From NCBI RefSeq assembly GCF_041468085.1, contig NZ_CP121017.1, positions 3,289,676-3,353,675 on the forward strand: DNA of 64,000 bases, in the 5' to 3' direction. Within the stretch, counting starts at the first letter, position 1. Each line of letters opens with the position of its first letter. This document shows positions 45,911-53,189 of this stretch, piece after piece. Under the pieces are notes generated by a model. The model saw only the letters and a program-made list of their open reading frames with translations, did not search any database and was not told the origin of the DNA. The DNA comes from Tistrella mobilis. GTDB lineage: Bacteria; Pseudomonadota; Alphaproteobacteria; Tistrellales; Tistrellaceae. The translations under genes were made by a program, and so were the position numbers.

Positions 45911-47518
45911 ATGTCGAAGCGCCGGGTCGTGATCGGGTTCGCGGGCACCACGCTGGATGTGGCGGCCGGCCCGCATCGCTGGAAGGCCTGGCGGCCGACG
46001 ATCTCGCTGGTTCAGCAGCCGGGGATCGGCATCCATCGGCTGCATCTTCTGCATGGGGCCGGTGCCCGCAAGCTGGTGGCGCGCCTGGTCGACGATATCG
46101 GCCTGATCGCGCCCGGGGTGGAGGTGCGCCCCGAAGAGATGACGATCGGCAATCCCTGGGATTTCGAAGAGGTCTACGGCCTGCTGCATGATTTCGCCCG
46201 CAGCTTTCCCTTCGACACCGAGGCCGAGGACTATCTGATCCACATGACGACCGGAACCCATGTCATGCAGATCTGCTGGTTCCTGCTGGTCGAGGCGCGC
46301 TACATCCCGGCGCGGCTGATCCAGGTCTCGCCGCCACCGGCCCGGGAACGGCCGGGCGGTTTCGGCAGCCACACCATCGTCGACATCGACCTGTCGCGCT
46401 ATGACCGCATCGCCAGCCGCTTCGGACAGGAGCGGCGTGACGGCACATCCTTCCTCAAGGCCGGAATCGACACCCGCAATCCCGGCTTCAACCGGCTGAT
46501 CGAGCGCATCGAACGGGTGGCCCTGCATTCGACCGCGCCGATCCTGCTGACCGGCCCGACCGGCGCCGGCAAGACCGCCCTCGCCCGCCGGATCTTCGAG
46601 CTGAAGAAACAGCGCCGCCAGGTCGACGGCGCCTTCATCGAGGTCAATTGCGCCACCCTGCGCGGTGACGGCGCCATGTCGGCCCTGTTCGGCCATGTCC
46701 GCGGCGCCTTCACCGGGGCGGTGGCCGAACGGGCGGGTTTGTTGCGCGCGGCGGATGGCGGGCTGCTGTTCCTGGACGAAATCGGCGAGTTGGGGCTGGA
46801 CGAACAGGCGATGATCCTGCGCGCGATCGAGGAAGGCCGCTTCCTGCCGCTTGGCGCCGATCGCGAGGTCGTCAGCCGGTTCCAGCTGATCGCGGGCACC
46901 AATCGCGACCTTGGCACCGCCGTGGCGGAAGGCCGGTTCCGCGAGGATCTGCTCGCCCGCATCGACCTCTGGAGCTTCGACCTGCCGGGCCTGGCCCGCC
47001 GACCCGAGGATATCGACCCCAATCTCGACGAGGAGCTGCGCCGTCACGGTGCCCGTGAAGGCCGCCAGGTCTCGTTCAGCCGGGAAGCGCGGCAGCTGTT
47101 TCTCGCCTTCGCCACCGGGCCGCGCGGGCTGTGGCCGGGCAATTTCCGCGACCTCGGTGCGGCGGTCACCCGGATGGCGACCCTCGCCCCCGGCGGCCGG
47201 ATCACCGAAGAGGTGGTGGCGGAGGAGATCGAGCGGCTGGAACGGGCCTGGCAGCGCCGGGCGCCGGACAGCGCGGATGACGCGCTCTCCGGCCTGCTGG
47301 ACGCGGCGCGGCTGGACCAGATCGACCCGTTCGACCGCATCCAGCTGGCGGGGGTCGTGCATGCCTGTCGCAACGCCCCCAGCCTCAGCGCTGCCGGGCG
47401 GGCCCTGTTCGCAGCCTCGCGCGCCCGGAAAGCCGCGCCCAATGATGCCGACCGGCTGCGCAAATATCTGGCCCGCTTCGGGCTGGACTGGTCGAGGGTG
47501 ACGGCCGCGGCAAAGTGA
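45911..47518 (+). CDS. rtcR: Sigma-54-dependent activator RtcR
   Basis: 535 residues. The N-terminal 180 residues form the CARF-like ligand-sensing domain (VVIGFAGTTLDVAAGPHRW; IHMTTGTHVMQICWFLLVEA). The AAA+ core has Walker A LTGPTGAGKTALARR, the sigma-54 contact loop GAFTGA, Walker B LLFLDEIGELGLDEQ and an arginine-finger region. A short C-terminal helix-turn-helix (NAPSLSAAGRALFAASR) follows. Damaged RNA ends are thought to be the signal. Divergent from rtcB and presumably its activator. Confidence 0.95.
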   Translation: MSKRRVVIGFAGTTLDVAAGPHRWKAWRPTISLVQQPGIGIHRLHLLHGAGARKLVARLVDDIGLIAPGVEVRPEEMTIGNPWDFEEVYGLLHDFARSFPFDTEAEDYLIHMTTGTHVMQICWFLLVEARYIPARLIQVSPPPARERPGGFGSHTIVDIDLSRYDRIASRFGQERRDGTSFLKAGIDTRNPGFNRLIERIERVALHSTAPILLTGPTGAGKTALARRIFELKKQRRQVDGAFIEVNCATLRGDGAMSALFGHVRGAFTGAVAERAGLLRAADGGLLFLDEIGELGLDEQAMILRAIEEGRFLPLGADREVVSRFQLIAGTNRDLGTAVAEGRFREDLLARIDLWSFDLPGLARRPEDIDPNLDEELRRHGAREGRQVSFSREARQLFLAFATGPRGLWPGNFRDLGAAVTRMATLAPGGRITEEVVAEEIERLERAWQRRAPDSADDALSGLLDAARLDQIDPFDRIQLAGVVHACRNAPSLSAAGRALFAASRARKAAPNDADRLRKYLARFGLDWSRVTAAAK

Positions 47519-47521
47519 CCG

Positions 47522-47971
47522 TCAGGCCGCGTCGGTCGCCCGGTCGAGGCCGAGCAGGCTCGCAATCTCGCAGCGCGGGCGGGTGAGGTCGGCCAGGGTG
47601 TAGCGGTCCATATGGGCATAGAAGGCTTCGGCCGCTTCGGCCAGCGCGCCGCGCAGCACGCAGGCGGGCAGGATGCGGCAATTGCCGTGGGTATCGAAAC
47701 ATTCGAGCAGGGCGCTGTCGCGCTCGGTTTCGCGCAGCACCGCGCCGATGCGGATGTCTTCGGGCGCCTGCCCCAGGCGCAGCCCGCCGCCCTTGCCGCG
47801 CACGGTTTCCAGATGGCCGAGCCGGCCCAGCTGGTGGACCACCTTCATCAGATGGTTGCGGGAAATGCCGTAGGCCTCGGCGATCTCGCCGATGGTGACC
47901 AGCCGGCCGGGGGCGACCGCCACGAAGATCAGGCTGCGCAGGGCATAATCGGAAAAGGTCGTCAGGCGCAT
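47522..47971 (-). CDS. nsrR: Rrf2-family NO-sensing repressor, NsrR-like
   Basis: 149 residues. N-terminal winged helix [19 protein letters not shown] and [27 protein letters not shown] match NsrR closely. Three conserved Cys (91, 98, 104 in [17 protein letters not shown]) ligate the Fe-S cluster that senses nitric oxide. IscR and RirA are alternatives, but [13 protein letters not shown] and the cluster loop favour NsrR. Convergent with rtcR; no NO-detoxifying gene is adjacent. A candidate NsrR box lies just upstream of the gene. Confidence 0.85.
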   Translation of the reverse strand: MRLTTFSDYALRSLIFVAVAPGRLVTIGEIAEAYGISRNHLMKVVHQLGRLGHLETVRGKGGGLRLGQAPEDIRIGAVLRETERDSALLECFDTHGNCRILPACVLRGALAEAAEAFYAHMDRYTLADLTRPRCEIASLLGLDRATDAA

Positions 47972-48018
47972 CGGCGTGCTCCGGTGGCGGCGTGCCGGCC
48001 CCTCGGGAGCCGCTCCTT

Positions 48019-48041
48019 AAGATATATCCCGAATGCGTCTA
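48019..48041. promoter_or_regulatory. Candidate NsrR box upstream of nsrR
   Basis: AAGATATAT-CCCGA-ATGCGTCTA has the 9-5-9 layout of the NsrR consensus (AAGATGYAT-N5-ATGCATCTT), with seven of nine matches in each arm. It lies about 50 bases upstream of the nsrR ATG, consistent with autoregulation. Confidence 0.6.
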
Positions 48042-48088
48042 TGTGCCAGGGGCATCCGGCCCGGGACGCCTCCTCCGGACAATAAGAC

Positions 48089-48114
48089 GCGGCGGCCGGT
48101 TGCCCGGCCGCCGC
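48089..48114 (-). terminator. Hairpin terminator after the solute-binding protein gene
   Basis: An 11-bp perfect stem GCGGCGGCCGG / CCGGCCGCCGC with a TTGC loop. On the minus strand it is followed by GTCTTATTGT. It sits 37 bases after the stop of the binding-protein gene. Confidence 0.6.
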
Positions 48115-48150
48115 GCTGGTCGTCAGGTCTGCGGTCCCCGACGGGATCGA

Positions 48151-49371
48151 TCAGAGCTTGGGCTCGACGATCTCGCGGGTCTCGACGGTGCCGTTGCCGA
48201 ACTGATAGATGGCAAAGGTGCCCGGCACGTCGCCGGCCGCGTCGAATTCAAGGGAGCCCGAGGCGCCGACATAGTCGATGTCCTTGCCTTCCTTGATCAG
48301 CTTGACTGCCTTTTCCCACTCGCCCGGCAGAACCTTTTCGCCCGGAGCATTCGCAACCTCGCGGAGTGCATCACGGATCTTGGTACCGTCGGTGGAACCG
48401 GCCTTCTCCATGGCCAGCGCCAGGACATAGACCGCGTCATAGGTGGTGTCGATATAGGGCTTGGGCGGCAGCTCCTTGAACTTCGCCTCATAGGCCGTCC
48501 GGAACTTCGTCGCCGCGGGGCTGTCGGCCACGGCCTCAGGGGCGATGCCGACCACGTCCTTGAGATATTTCTCACCGATCGCACGCGACATCTCCGGAGC
48601 CTTCAGGCCGTCGGAGAAGACGAACTTGGTGAACAGCCCCTCTTCCAGCGCCTGACGCACCACGGTGGTGCCGGTCTCAGGATAGGCGATCAGGATCAGC
48701 GCTTCGGCCCCGTCCTTGGCCGCTGCGGTGAGTTCGCCACGATAGGACACGCTGCCCGGCTCGAAGGACTGCGAGCTTGCGACCTTGCCGCCGCCCTTCT
48801 CGAAGGTCTTGGCGAATTCCTCCGCCAGGCCCTGGCCATAGTCGTTGTTGATGTACATCACCGACACGGTCTTGTAGCCCTGATTGGCTGCAAGCTGCCC
48901 CATCACCGTGCCCTGAAGGGCGTCGGACGGCACCGAGCGGAACAGGAAGTCCTTGTCGTCGAGCGAGGTGATCACCGGCGAGGTCGAGGCCGGCGAGATC
49001 TGGGGCACCATGCGCGGTGCAGACACGGTGGTGGCCACCGGAATGGTGACGCCCGACGACAGAGCGCCGACCATCGCATTCACGCCCGCCACGGAGACCA
49101 GCCGCTGGGCCGCATCCACACCCGCCTGGGCGTTGGTCTGATCGTCCGCCACTTCGAGCGTCAGCTTGCCGCCCAGCACGCCGCCCTGACCATTGATCTC
49201 GGCAGCAGCCAGCAGCGCGCCGTTCACCGAGGCAACGCCATAGGCCTGCAGATCGCCGGTCAGCGGCATCAGCGCGCCGATCTTGGCTCCCTCGGCCCAG
49301 GCCGGCGCCGCAGCGGTAAGCATCGAGGCGACAACGGCCGCGGTGGCGGTCCGGATCGGATTGAGTCTCAT
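48151..49371 (-). CDS. Branched-chain amino-acid-type ABC substrate-binding protein
   Basis: 406 residues with a Sec signal peptide (RTATAAVVASMLTAAAPAWA, cleaved near residue 26). The mature start AKIGALMPLTGDLQAYGVASV and MVGALSSGVTIPVA, PVITSLDDKDFLFRSVPSD and YINNDYGQGLAEEFAK are typical LivJ/type I periplasmic-binding features. It is transcribed alone; the livGFHM operon 7 kb away lacks a binding protein and is the best candidate partner. Ligand unknown. Confidence 0.92.
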   Translation of the reverse strand: MRLNPIRTATAAVVASMLTAAAPAWAEGAKIGALMPLTGDLQAYGVASVNGALLAAAEINGQGGVLGGKLTLEVADDQTNAQAGVDAAQRLVSVAGVNAMVGALSSGVTIPVATTVSAPRMVPQISPASTSPVITSLDDKDFLFRSVPSDALQGTVMGQLAANQGYKTVSVMYINNDYGQGLAEEFAKTFEKGGGKVASSQSFEPGSVSYRGELTAAAKDGAEALILIAYPETGTTVVRQALEEGLFTKFVFSDGLKAPEMSRAIGEKYLKDVVGIAPEAVADSPAATKFRTAYEAKFKELPPKPYIDTTYDAVYVLALAMEKAGSTDGTKIRDALREVANAPGEKVLPGEWEKAVKLIKEGKDIDYVGASGSLEFDAAGDVPGTFAIYQFGNGTVETREIVEPKL

Positions 49372-49885
49372 CGCTTCCCCATCTTTTTCTGGTTGCGATC
49401 CAACATCATGCGTCGACGACCCGGGTGCCGCGGCGTCCGGCGGGGGCCTTGGGCGGTCACCTTCGGCAACCGGCCGGCCCGGATCCGACCACCGCGAGCC
49501 GTCGTTCCGGAACAGGCCGGATCCCGCGCCATCTCTCCCGCGCGGGCCGTCTGCTCCGGCCTCCCCGGGCTCGGGCTGGGGCCATTATGCACCGGAGCAG
49601 GCGGAACCAGAAGCAGGGAAACTCGCCTCATACCTGATAGGAAAGCCATGCAGATCGCGCACGGGTCTGGTGCCATGCAGAAGCTGCATTGTTGCAGTGC
49701 GAAAAGGACCCCTCCCGAAACCGATCGATCAGGCGTATCTCTAGCTCATCGAAACGACACGATGCGCCGCCGCAGCTCAGGCGCCCCGACCGAGCCCCCC
49801 AAGCACGCAGCCCTGAAAGATCTTCAGGATGCGACCGGTCGAGAGGCCCGGCAGCGAAGACGGCGCAGCCCCTAGGAGACCTGTC
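49372..49885. other. Divergent intergenic region before the DUF1127 gene
   Basis: About 510 bases between the binding-protein gene and the DUF1127 gene. It is of mixed composition, with an array of TGCAG/CTGCA half-sites near 49675-49697 (listed separately). Frames in it have no ribosome-binding site and no recognisable product. No clear sigma-70 promoter was found; the RpoH-type promoter expected from the Rhodobacter parallel could not be confirmed by eye. Confidence 0.5.
49675..49697. promoter_or_regulatory. Overlapping inverted repeats (TGCAG/CTGCA array)
   Basis: ATGCAG-AAG-CTGCAT (perfect six-base arms) overlaps CTGCA-TTGT-TGCAG. Three alternating half-sites at regular short spacing suggest cooperative binding by a dimeric repressor, about 190 bases upstream of the DUF1127 gene. 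Confidence 0.4.
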
Positions 49886-50089
49886 ATGACCGCCTTCATT
49901 CCTGGCGTCATCTCGCTGAAGAACGTGATCGCCCGCGTGATCCGCTGGCGCCTGGAGCGTCGGACCTACGCCGAACTGAAGTCCCTGGACGACCGCATGC
50001 TGGCCGATATCGGCATCTCGCGCGGCGAGATCCGCTCGGTCGCGACCCATGGTCGCCAGGGTCACGAGGTTGCCGGCTACGGCGTGTGA
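49886..50089 (+). CDS. DUF1127 small basic protein (CcaF1-like)
   Basis: 67 residues. The C-terminal motif RTYAELKSLDDRMLADIGISRGEIRSVA is the DUF1127 signature (first half RTYAELKSLDDRMLADIG); the N-terminal half is an amphipathic basic helix (LKNVIARVIRWRLERR). GGAGA precedes the ATG. In Rhodobacter sphaeroides the DUF1127 protein CcaF1 binds RNA and is co-transcribed with the CcsR small RNAs. Here too the gene is followed by a run of C-rich-loop hairpins and a terminator on the same strand. The RNA-binding role is inferred from that family. Confidence 0.9.
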   Translation: MTAFIPGVISLKNVIARVIRWRLERRTYAELKSLDDRMLADIGISRGEIRSVATHGRQGHEVAGYGV

Positions 50090-50140
50090 TCCGGCGAGCC
50101 CGGCCGTGAATATGGCCGGATGCCGCGCCTGAAACAAGCT

Positions 50141-50489
50141 TCGCATCAGGAACCGTCCTCCCCCGGAGCCCGATGCGATAACTGAAGCGTTTCCCCCGCT
50201 TCAGCCTGCCCGGGCCGCTGCCGCCCTCCCTCGGCAACCGGCCCGACCCCAGCCCGGCGTCTGCTGCGCCTCCGCCTGCCCTCCCTCAGGCCCGAGTGCT
50301 GCGCGACGCCGACGGGACCGGTCGTTCCCCACTTGCGACCAGCCCCGCGATGCCTTGATGACGGTCCGGCCGCCCTCCCTCGGCCCCACCGTCCGCCCCT
50401 CTCCCCAAGGGGCCGCATCGCCGGGCAGCAAGACGGACCGGTCACCGCATCACGGCCCCGACGCTTCCCCCGTCGGGGCCGTTTTTTTT
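50141..50489 (+). ncRNA. Candidate array of CcsR-like small RNAs (C-rich loop hairpins)
   Basis: Successive hairpins on the plus strand, each exposing a C-rich loop. H1 50141-50178 has a seven-base stem with CCTCCCCC in the loop; H2 50183-50203 has loop TTTCCCC. H3 50219-50236, H4 50274-50291 and H6 50368-50385 have the identical loop CCCTCCCT on different stems (TGCCG/CGGCA, GCCTG/CAGGC, GGCCG/CGGCC). H5 50320-50340 has loop TTCCCCACTTG, H7 50395-50413 has loop TCTCCCCAA, and H8 is the terminator with loop CTTCCCC. Identical loops on compensating stems indicate selected RNA structure. The loops are complementary to Shine-Dalgarno-like GGGAGG. This matches the layout of the CcsR RNAs after a DUF1127 gene. 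Individual RNA ends cannot be set. Confidence 0.7.
50452..50489 (+). terminator. Strong rho-independent terminator
   Basis: A perfect 12-bp stem ACGGCCCCGACG / CGTCGGGGCCGT with a seven-base loop, followed by eight T. It points along the plus strand, so it ends the DUF1127/hairpin transcript, 360 bases after the last codon. That a 360-nt untranslated 3' region is retained supports a functional RNA there. Confidence 0.95.
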
Positions 50490-50491
50490 CG

Positions 50492-52297
50492 TCAGGCGTA
50501 AAGCCCCTCAATGACGTCGGTGTACTTCCTGTACACATTGCTGCGCCGGATCTTCATGGTCGCCGTCACCTCGTCGTCGTCATGGTCCAGTTCCTTGGTC
50601 AGCAGGTGGAAGCGGCGGATCTGCGACACGGGGGCGAGACCGGCATTGGCACGGGCGATTTCGGCGTCGATCAGGGCCCGCACCTTCGGGTTCTCGGCCA
50701 GCGACCGGAAGGTGGTGTAGGCGATGCCCTGCTCTTCGGCCCAGCGCGCGACGGTGTCGTAGTCGATCTGGATCAGGGCGGCGACGTATTTGCGCCGGTC
50801 GCCGATCACCACGCATTCCTTGATATAGGGGCTGGATTTGGCGGCATTCTCGATCTCGGTCGGCGACAGGTTCTTGCCGCCGGCGGTGATCATGATGTCC
50901 TTGATCCGGTCGACGATGCGGATATGGCCGTCGACCTCTTCCCCGACATCGCCGGTATGCAGCCAGCCGTCGCGGATGGTGTCGCGGGTGGCGGCCTCGT
51001 TCTTGTAGTAGCCGGCGAAGACCGAACCGCCACGGACCAGGATTTCGCCGGTCGCGGGATCGAGCTTCACCTCCACCCCGTCGACGGCGGTGCCGACCAT
51101 GCCCGGCCGGGCATCCTCGGGCGCCTGGCCGATAGCCACGCCCGAGGTCTCGGTCTGGCCATAAGCCTCGACCAGCGGCACCCCGATGGTGCGGAAGAAG
51201 CGCAGGATCTCGGGCGAAATCGGGGCCGCACCGGTAAGGGCGACATGGACCCGGCGCAGGCCGATGAAATTCTGCAACGCCCGGAACACCAGCAGATACC
51301 AGAGCGCGAAGCGCAGTCGCTCGGCCAATGCCCAGTCGCGGCGCGGTTTCCAGGCAAGTGGCGTGCAGTCGCGGACCGCGCGGTCGAACAGCGCCTTCCG
51401 CCAGCCGCCGGTCTCGGCCATCTTGATGTGGATCGCTGCGTGCAGTTTTTCCCAGATCCGGGGTACGCCCAGGAAAAAGCTGGGCGCCACCTCGCGCAGA
51501 TCCGACTGTACGGTGCGCAGGCTTTCGCCGAACGAAATCCGGCTGCCCAGATAGAGCGGTGCGAAATTGGTCATCGCCTGTTCGGCGACATGGCAGAGCG
51601 GCAGATAGCTGAGGCTGGAGGCGTCGCCGTCCAGATGCAGCCGCGCCACCAGCCCGGGCACGACATGGGTGATGTTGCGATAGGTGATCACCGCCCCCTT
51701 GGGCTTTCCGGTCGAGCCCGAGGTGTAGATCATCAACGCGGTGTCATCCAGCGTCTGGGCATCGAGCAGCGCATCGGCGCGGCCGGGATCGGCGGCATGG
51801 CGTCCGGCGCCCAGCCGTTCCACCTCGCTGAAGGCGATCAGGTCGGGGTCGTCGTAGCCGCGCAGGCCACGCATGTCGACGACCACGATCCGGCGCAGCC
51901 GCGGCAGTTCCGCCCGCCGCTCCAGCACCTTGTCCGCCTGTTCCTGATCCTCCACCACCACCACGTCGACATCGGCATGGGCGAGCACATAGGCGACCTC
52001 GCCCGCAGGGCTGGTCGGGTAGACGCCGACCGTGACCGCACCGATGATGCCGGTGCCCAGCTGGGCGATCACCCATTCGGCCCGGTTTTCGGACAGAATG
52101 CCGACATGGCCCCCGGCGCCCACGCCCAGCGCCTCCAGCCCCAGCCCGAAGGCGCGGGCGCGCTCGAAATAGCCGGCCCAGGTGATCGGCTGCCAGATGC
52201 CGTAATCCTTCTGGCGGATCGCGAGCCGGTCGCCCTGCCGGCGGGCATGCTCGCGCAGCATCTGGGGCATGGTCAGGGTCGGAATCGCCATGGTCAT
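50492..52297 (-). CDS. Long-chain-type acyl-CoA synthetase (AMP-forming)
   Basis: 601 residues. P-loop LMIYTSGSTGKPKGAV, LSYLPLCHVAEQ, YGQTETSGV, the hinge region GWLHTGDVGEEVDGHIRIVDRIKDIM and KNLSPTEIEN. The C-terminal catalytic-Lys region is TATMKIRRSNVYRKY. Activates a carboxylic acid to its CoA thioester. Its ATG overlaps the stop of the livF-type gene, so it is part of the ABC uptake operon. Such operons typically import and immediately activate hydrophobic or aromatic acids; the actual substrate is unknown. Confidence 0.92.
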   Translation of the reverse strand: MTMAIPTLTMPQMLREHARRQGDRLAIRQKDYGIWQPITWAGYFERARAFGLGLEALGVGAGGHVGILSENRAEWVIAQLGTGIIGAVTVGVYPTSPAGEVAYVLAHADVDVVVVEDQEQADKVLERRAELPRLRRIVVVDMRGLRGYDDPDLIAFSEVERLGAGRHAADPGRADALLDAQTLDDTALMIYTSGSTGKPKGAVITYRNITHVVPGLVARLHLDGDASSLSYLPLCHVAEQAMTNFAPLYLGSRISFGESLRTVQSDLREVAPSFFLGVPRIWEKLHAAIHIKMAETGGWRKALFDRAVRDCTPLAWKPRRDWALAERLRFALWYLLVFRALQNFIGLRRVHVALTGAAPISPEILRFFRTIGVPLVEAYGQTETSGVAIGQAPEDARPGMVGTAVDGVEVKLDPATGEILVRGGSVFAGYYKNEAATRDTIRDGWLHTGDVGEEVDGHIRIVDRIKDIMITAGGKNLSPTEIENAAKSSPYIKECVVIGDRRKYVAALIQIDYDTVARWAEEQGIAYTTFRSLAENPKVRALIDAEIARANAGLAPVSQIRRFHLLTKELDHDDDEVTATMKIRRSNVYRKYTDVIEGLYA

Positions 52298-53121
52298 GAC
52301 AGCCACCGCTTGCGCCGCTTGTAATGCTTGATGTCGCGGAAGGACCGGCCGCCGCCATCCTCGCCGCCATGGCCCAGATAGAATTCCTGCACGTCCTGAT
52401 TGGCGGCAAGCTGGGCCGGCGTGCCGTCGATCACCACCCGGCCGCTTTCCATGATGTAGGCATAATCGGCAACCGCGAGGGCGATCGCGGCGTTCTGTTC
52501 GACCAGCAGCACCGCGGCCCCGCGCTCGCGATTGATGCGCAGCACGATCGAGAAGATCTCTTCCACCACCATGGGGGCAAGGCCCAGCGACGGCTCGTCG
52601 AGCATGATCAGCTGCGGCTCGGCCACCAGCGCCCGGCCGATGGCCAGCATCTGCTGTTCGCCGCCCGAGAGATAGCCGGCAAGCCCCTTGCGCCGCTCTT
52701 TCAGCCGCGGGAAATAGCCATAGACCATGGCCAGCGCATCGTCGGTGGAGCCGACGCTGCCGGCATTGCGGGCATAGGTCGCCGCGATCAGATTCTCTTC
52801 GACCGTCAGATCCTCGAAGACCCGGCGGCCCTCCATCACATGAAACAACCCGTCATGAACCAGCCGGTCGGGCTCCCGCCCCCAGGCCTCGCGGCCGCGG
52901 AAGCGGACATGGCCGGCGGTCAGCCCGCCATTCTCCAGCCGGATCAGGCCGGACACGGTCTTGAGCGTGGTCGACTTGCCGGCACCATTGGCGCCGAGCA
53001 GGGCCACGATCGCGCCGGGGGCGACGCGGATCGACAGCCCGCGCAGCACCTGCACCGTGTGATTGTAGACGACCTCGATATTCTCGATGTCGAGCAGAGG
53101 ATCGGGAGAGGCTGACGTCAT
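52294..53121 (-). CDS. livF: ABC transporter ATP-binding protein, LivF type
   Basis: 275 residues. Walker A GANGAGKST, signature YLSGGEQQMLAIG, Walker B LIMLDEPSLGLAP and LLVEQNAAIALAVAD. The insert GLTAGHVRFRGREAWGREPD and the basic tail FRDIKHYKRRKRW are typical of the paralogues that accompany acyl-CoA ligases. I chose MTSASPDPLL rather than an earlier in-frame start. Overlaps the ligase gene by four bases. Confidence 0.93.
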   Translation of the reverse strand: MTSASPDPLLDIENIEVVYNHTVQVLRGLSIRVAPGAIVALLGANGAGKSTTLKTVSGLIRLENGGLTAGHVRFRGREAWGREPDRLVHDGLFHVMEGRRVFEDLTVEENLIAATYARNAGSVGSTDDALAMVYGYFPRLKERRKGLAGYLSGGEQQMLAIGRALVAEPQLIMLDEPSLGLAPMVVEEIFSIVLRINRERGAAVLLVEQNAAIALAVADYAYIMESGRVVIDGTPAQLAANQDVQEFYLGHGGEDGGGRSFRDIKHYKRRKRWLS

Positions 53122-53189
53122 CGGCAGGGCCCCGGAGAATGCGGCCGGCCCGGGCACAGGATCCCGGACCGGTCGTCGGTCGGACGAGG

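Noticed and set aside
49628-50146. Minus-strand frame overlapping the DUF1127 gene
   Set aside because: No ribosome-binding site or domain; it is the antisense shadow of the DUF1127 gene and its upstream region.
50141-50489. CRISPR-like repeat array
   Set aside because: Repeated units are short hairpin loops with differing stems and irregular spacing, without constant repeats or spacers.
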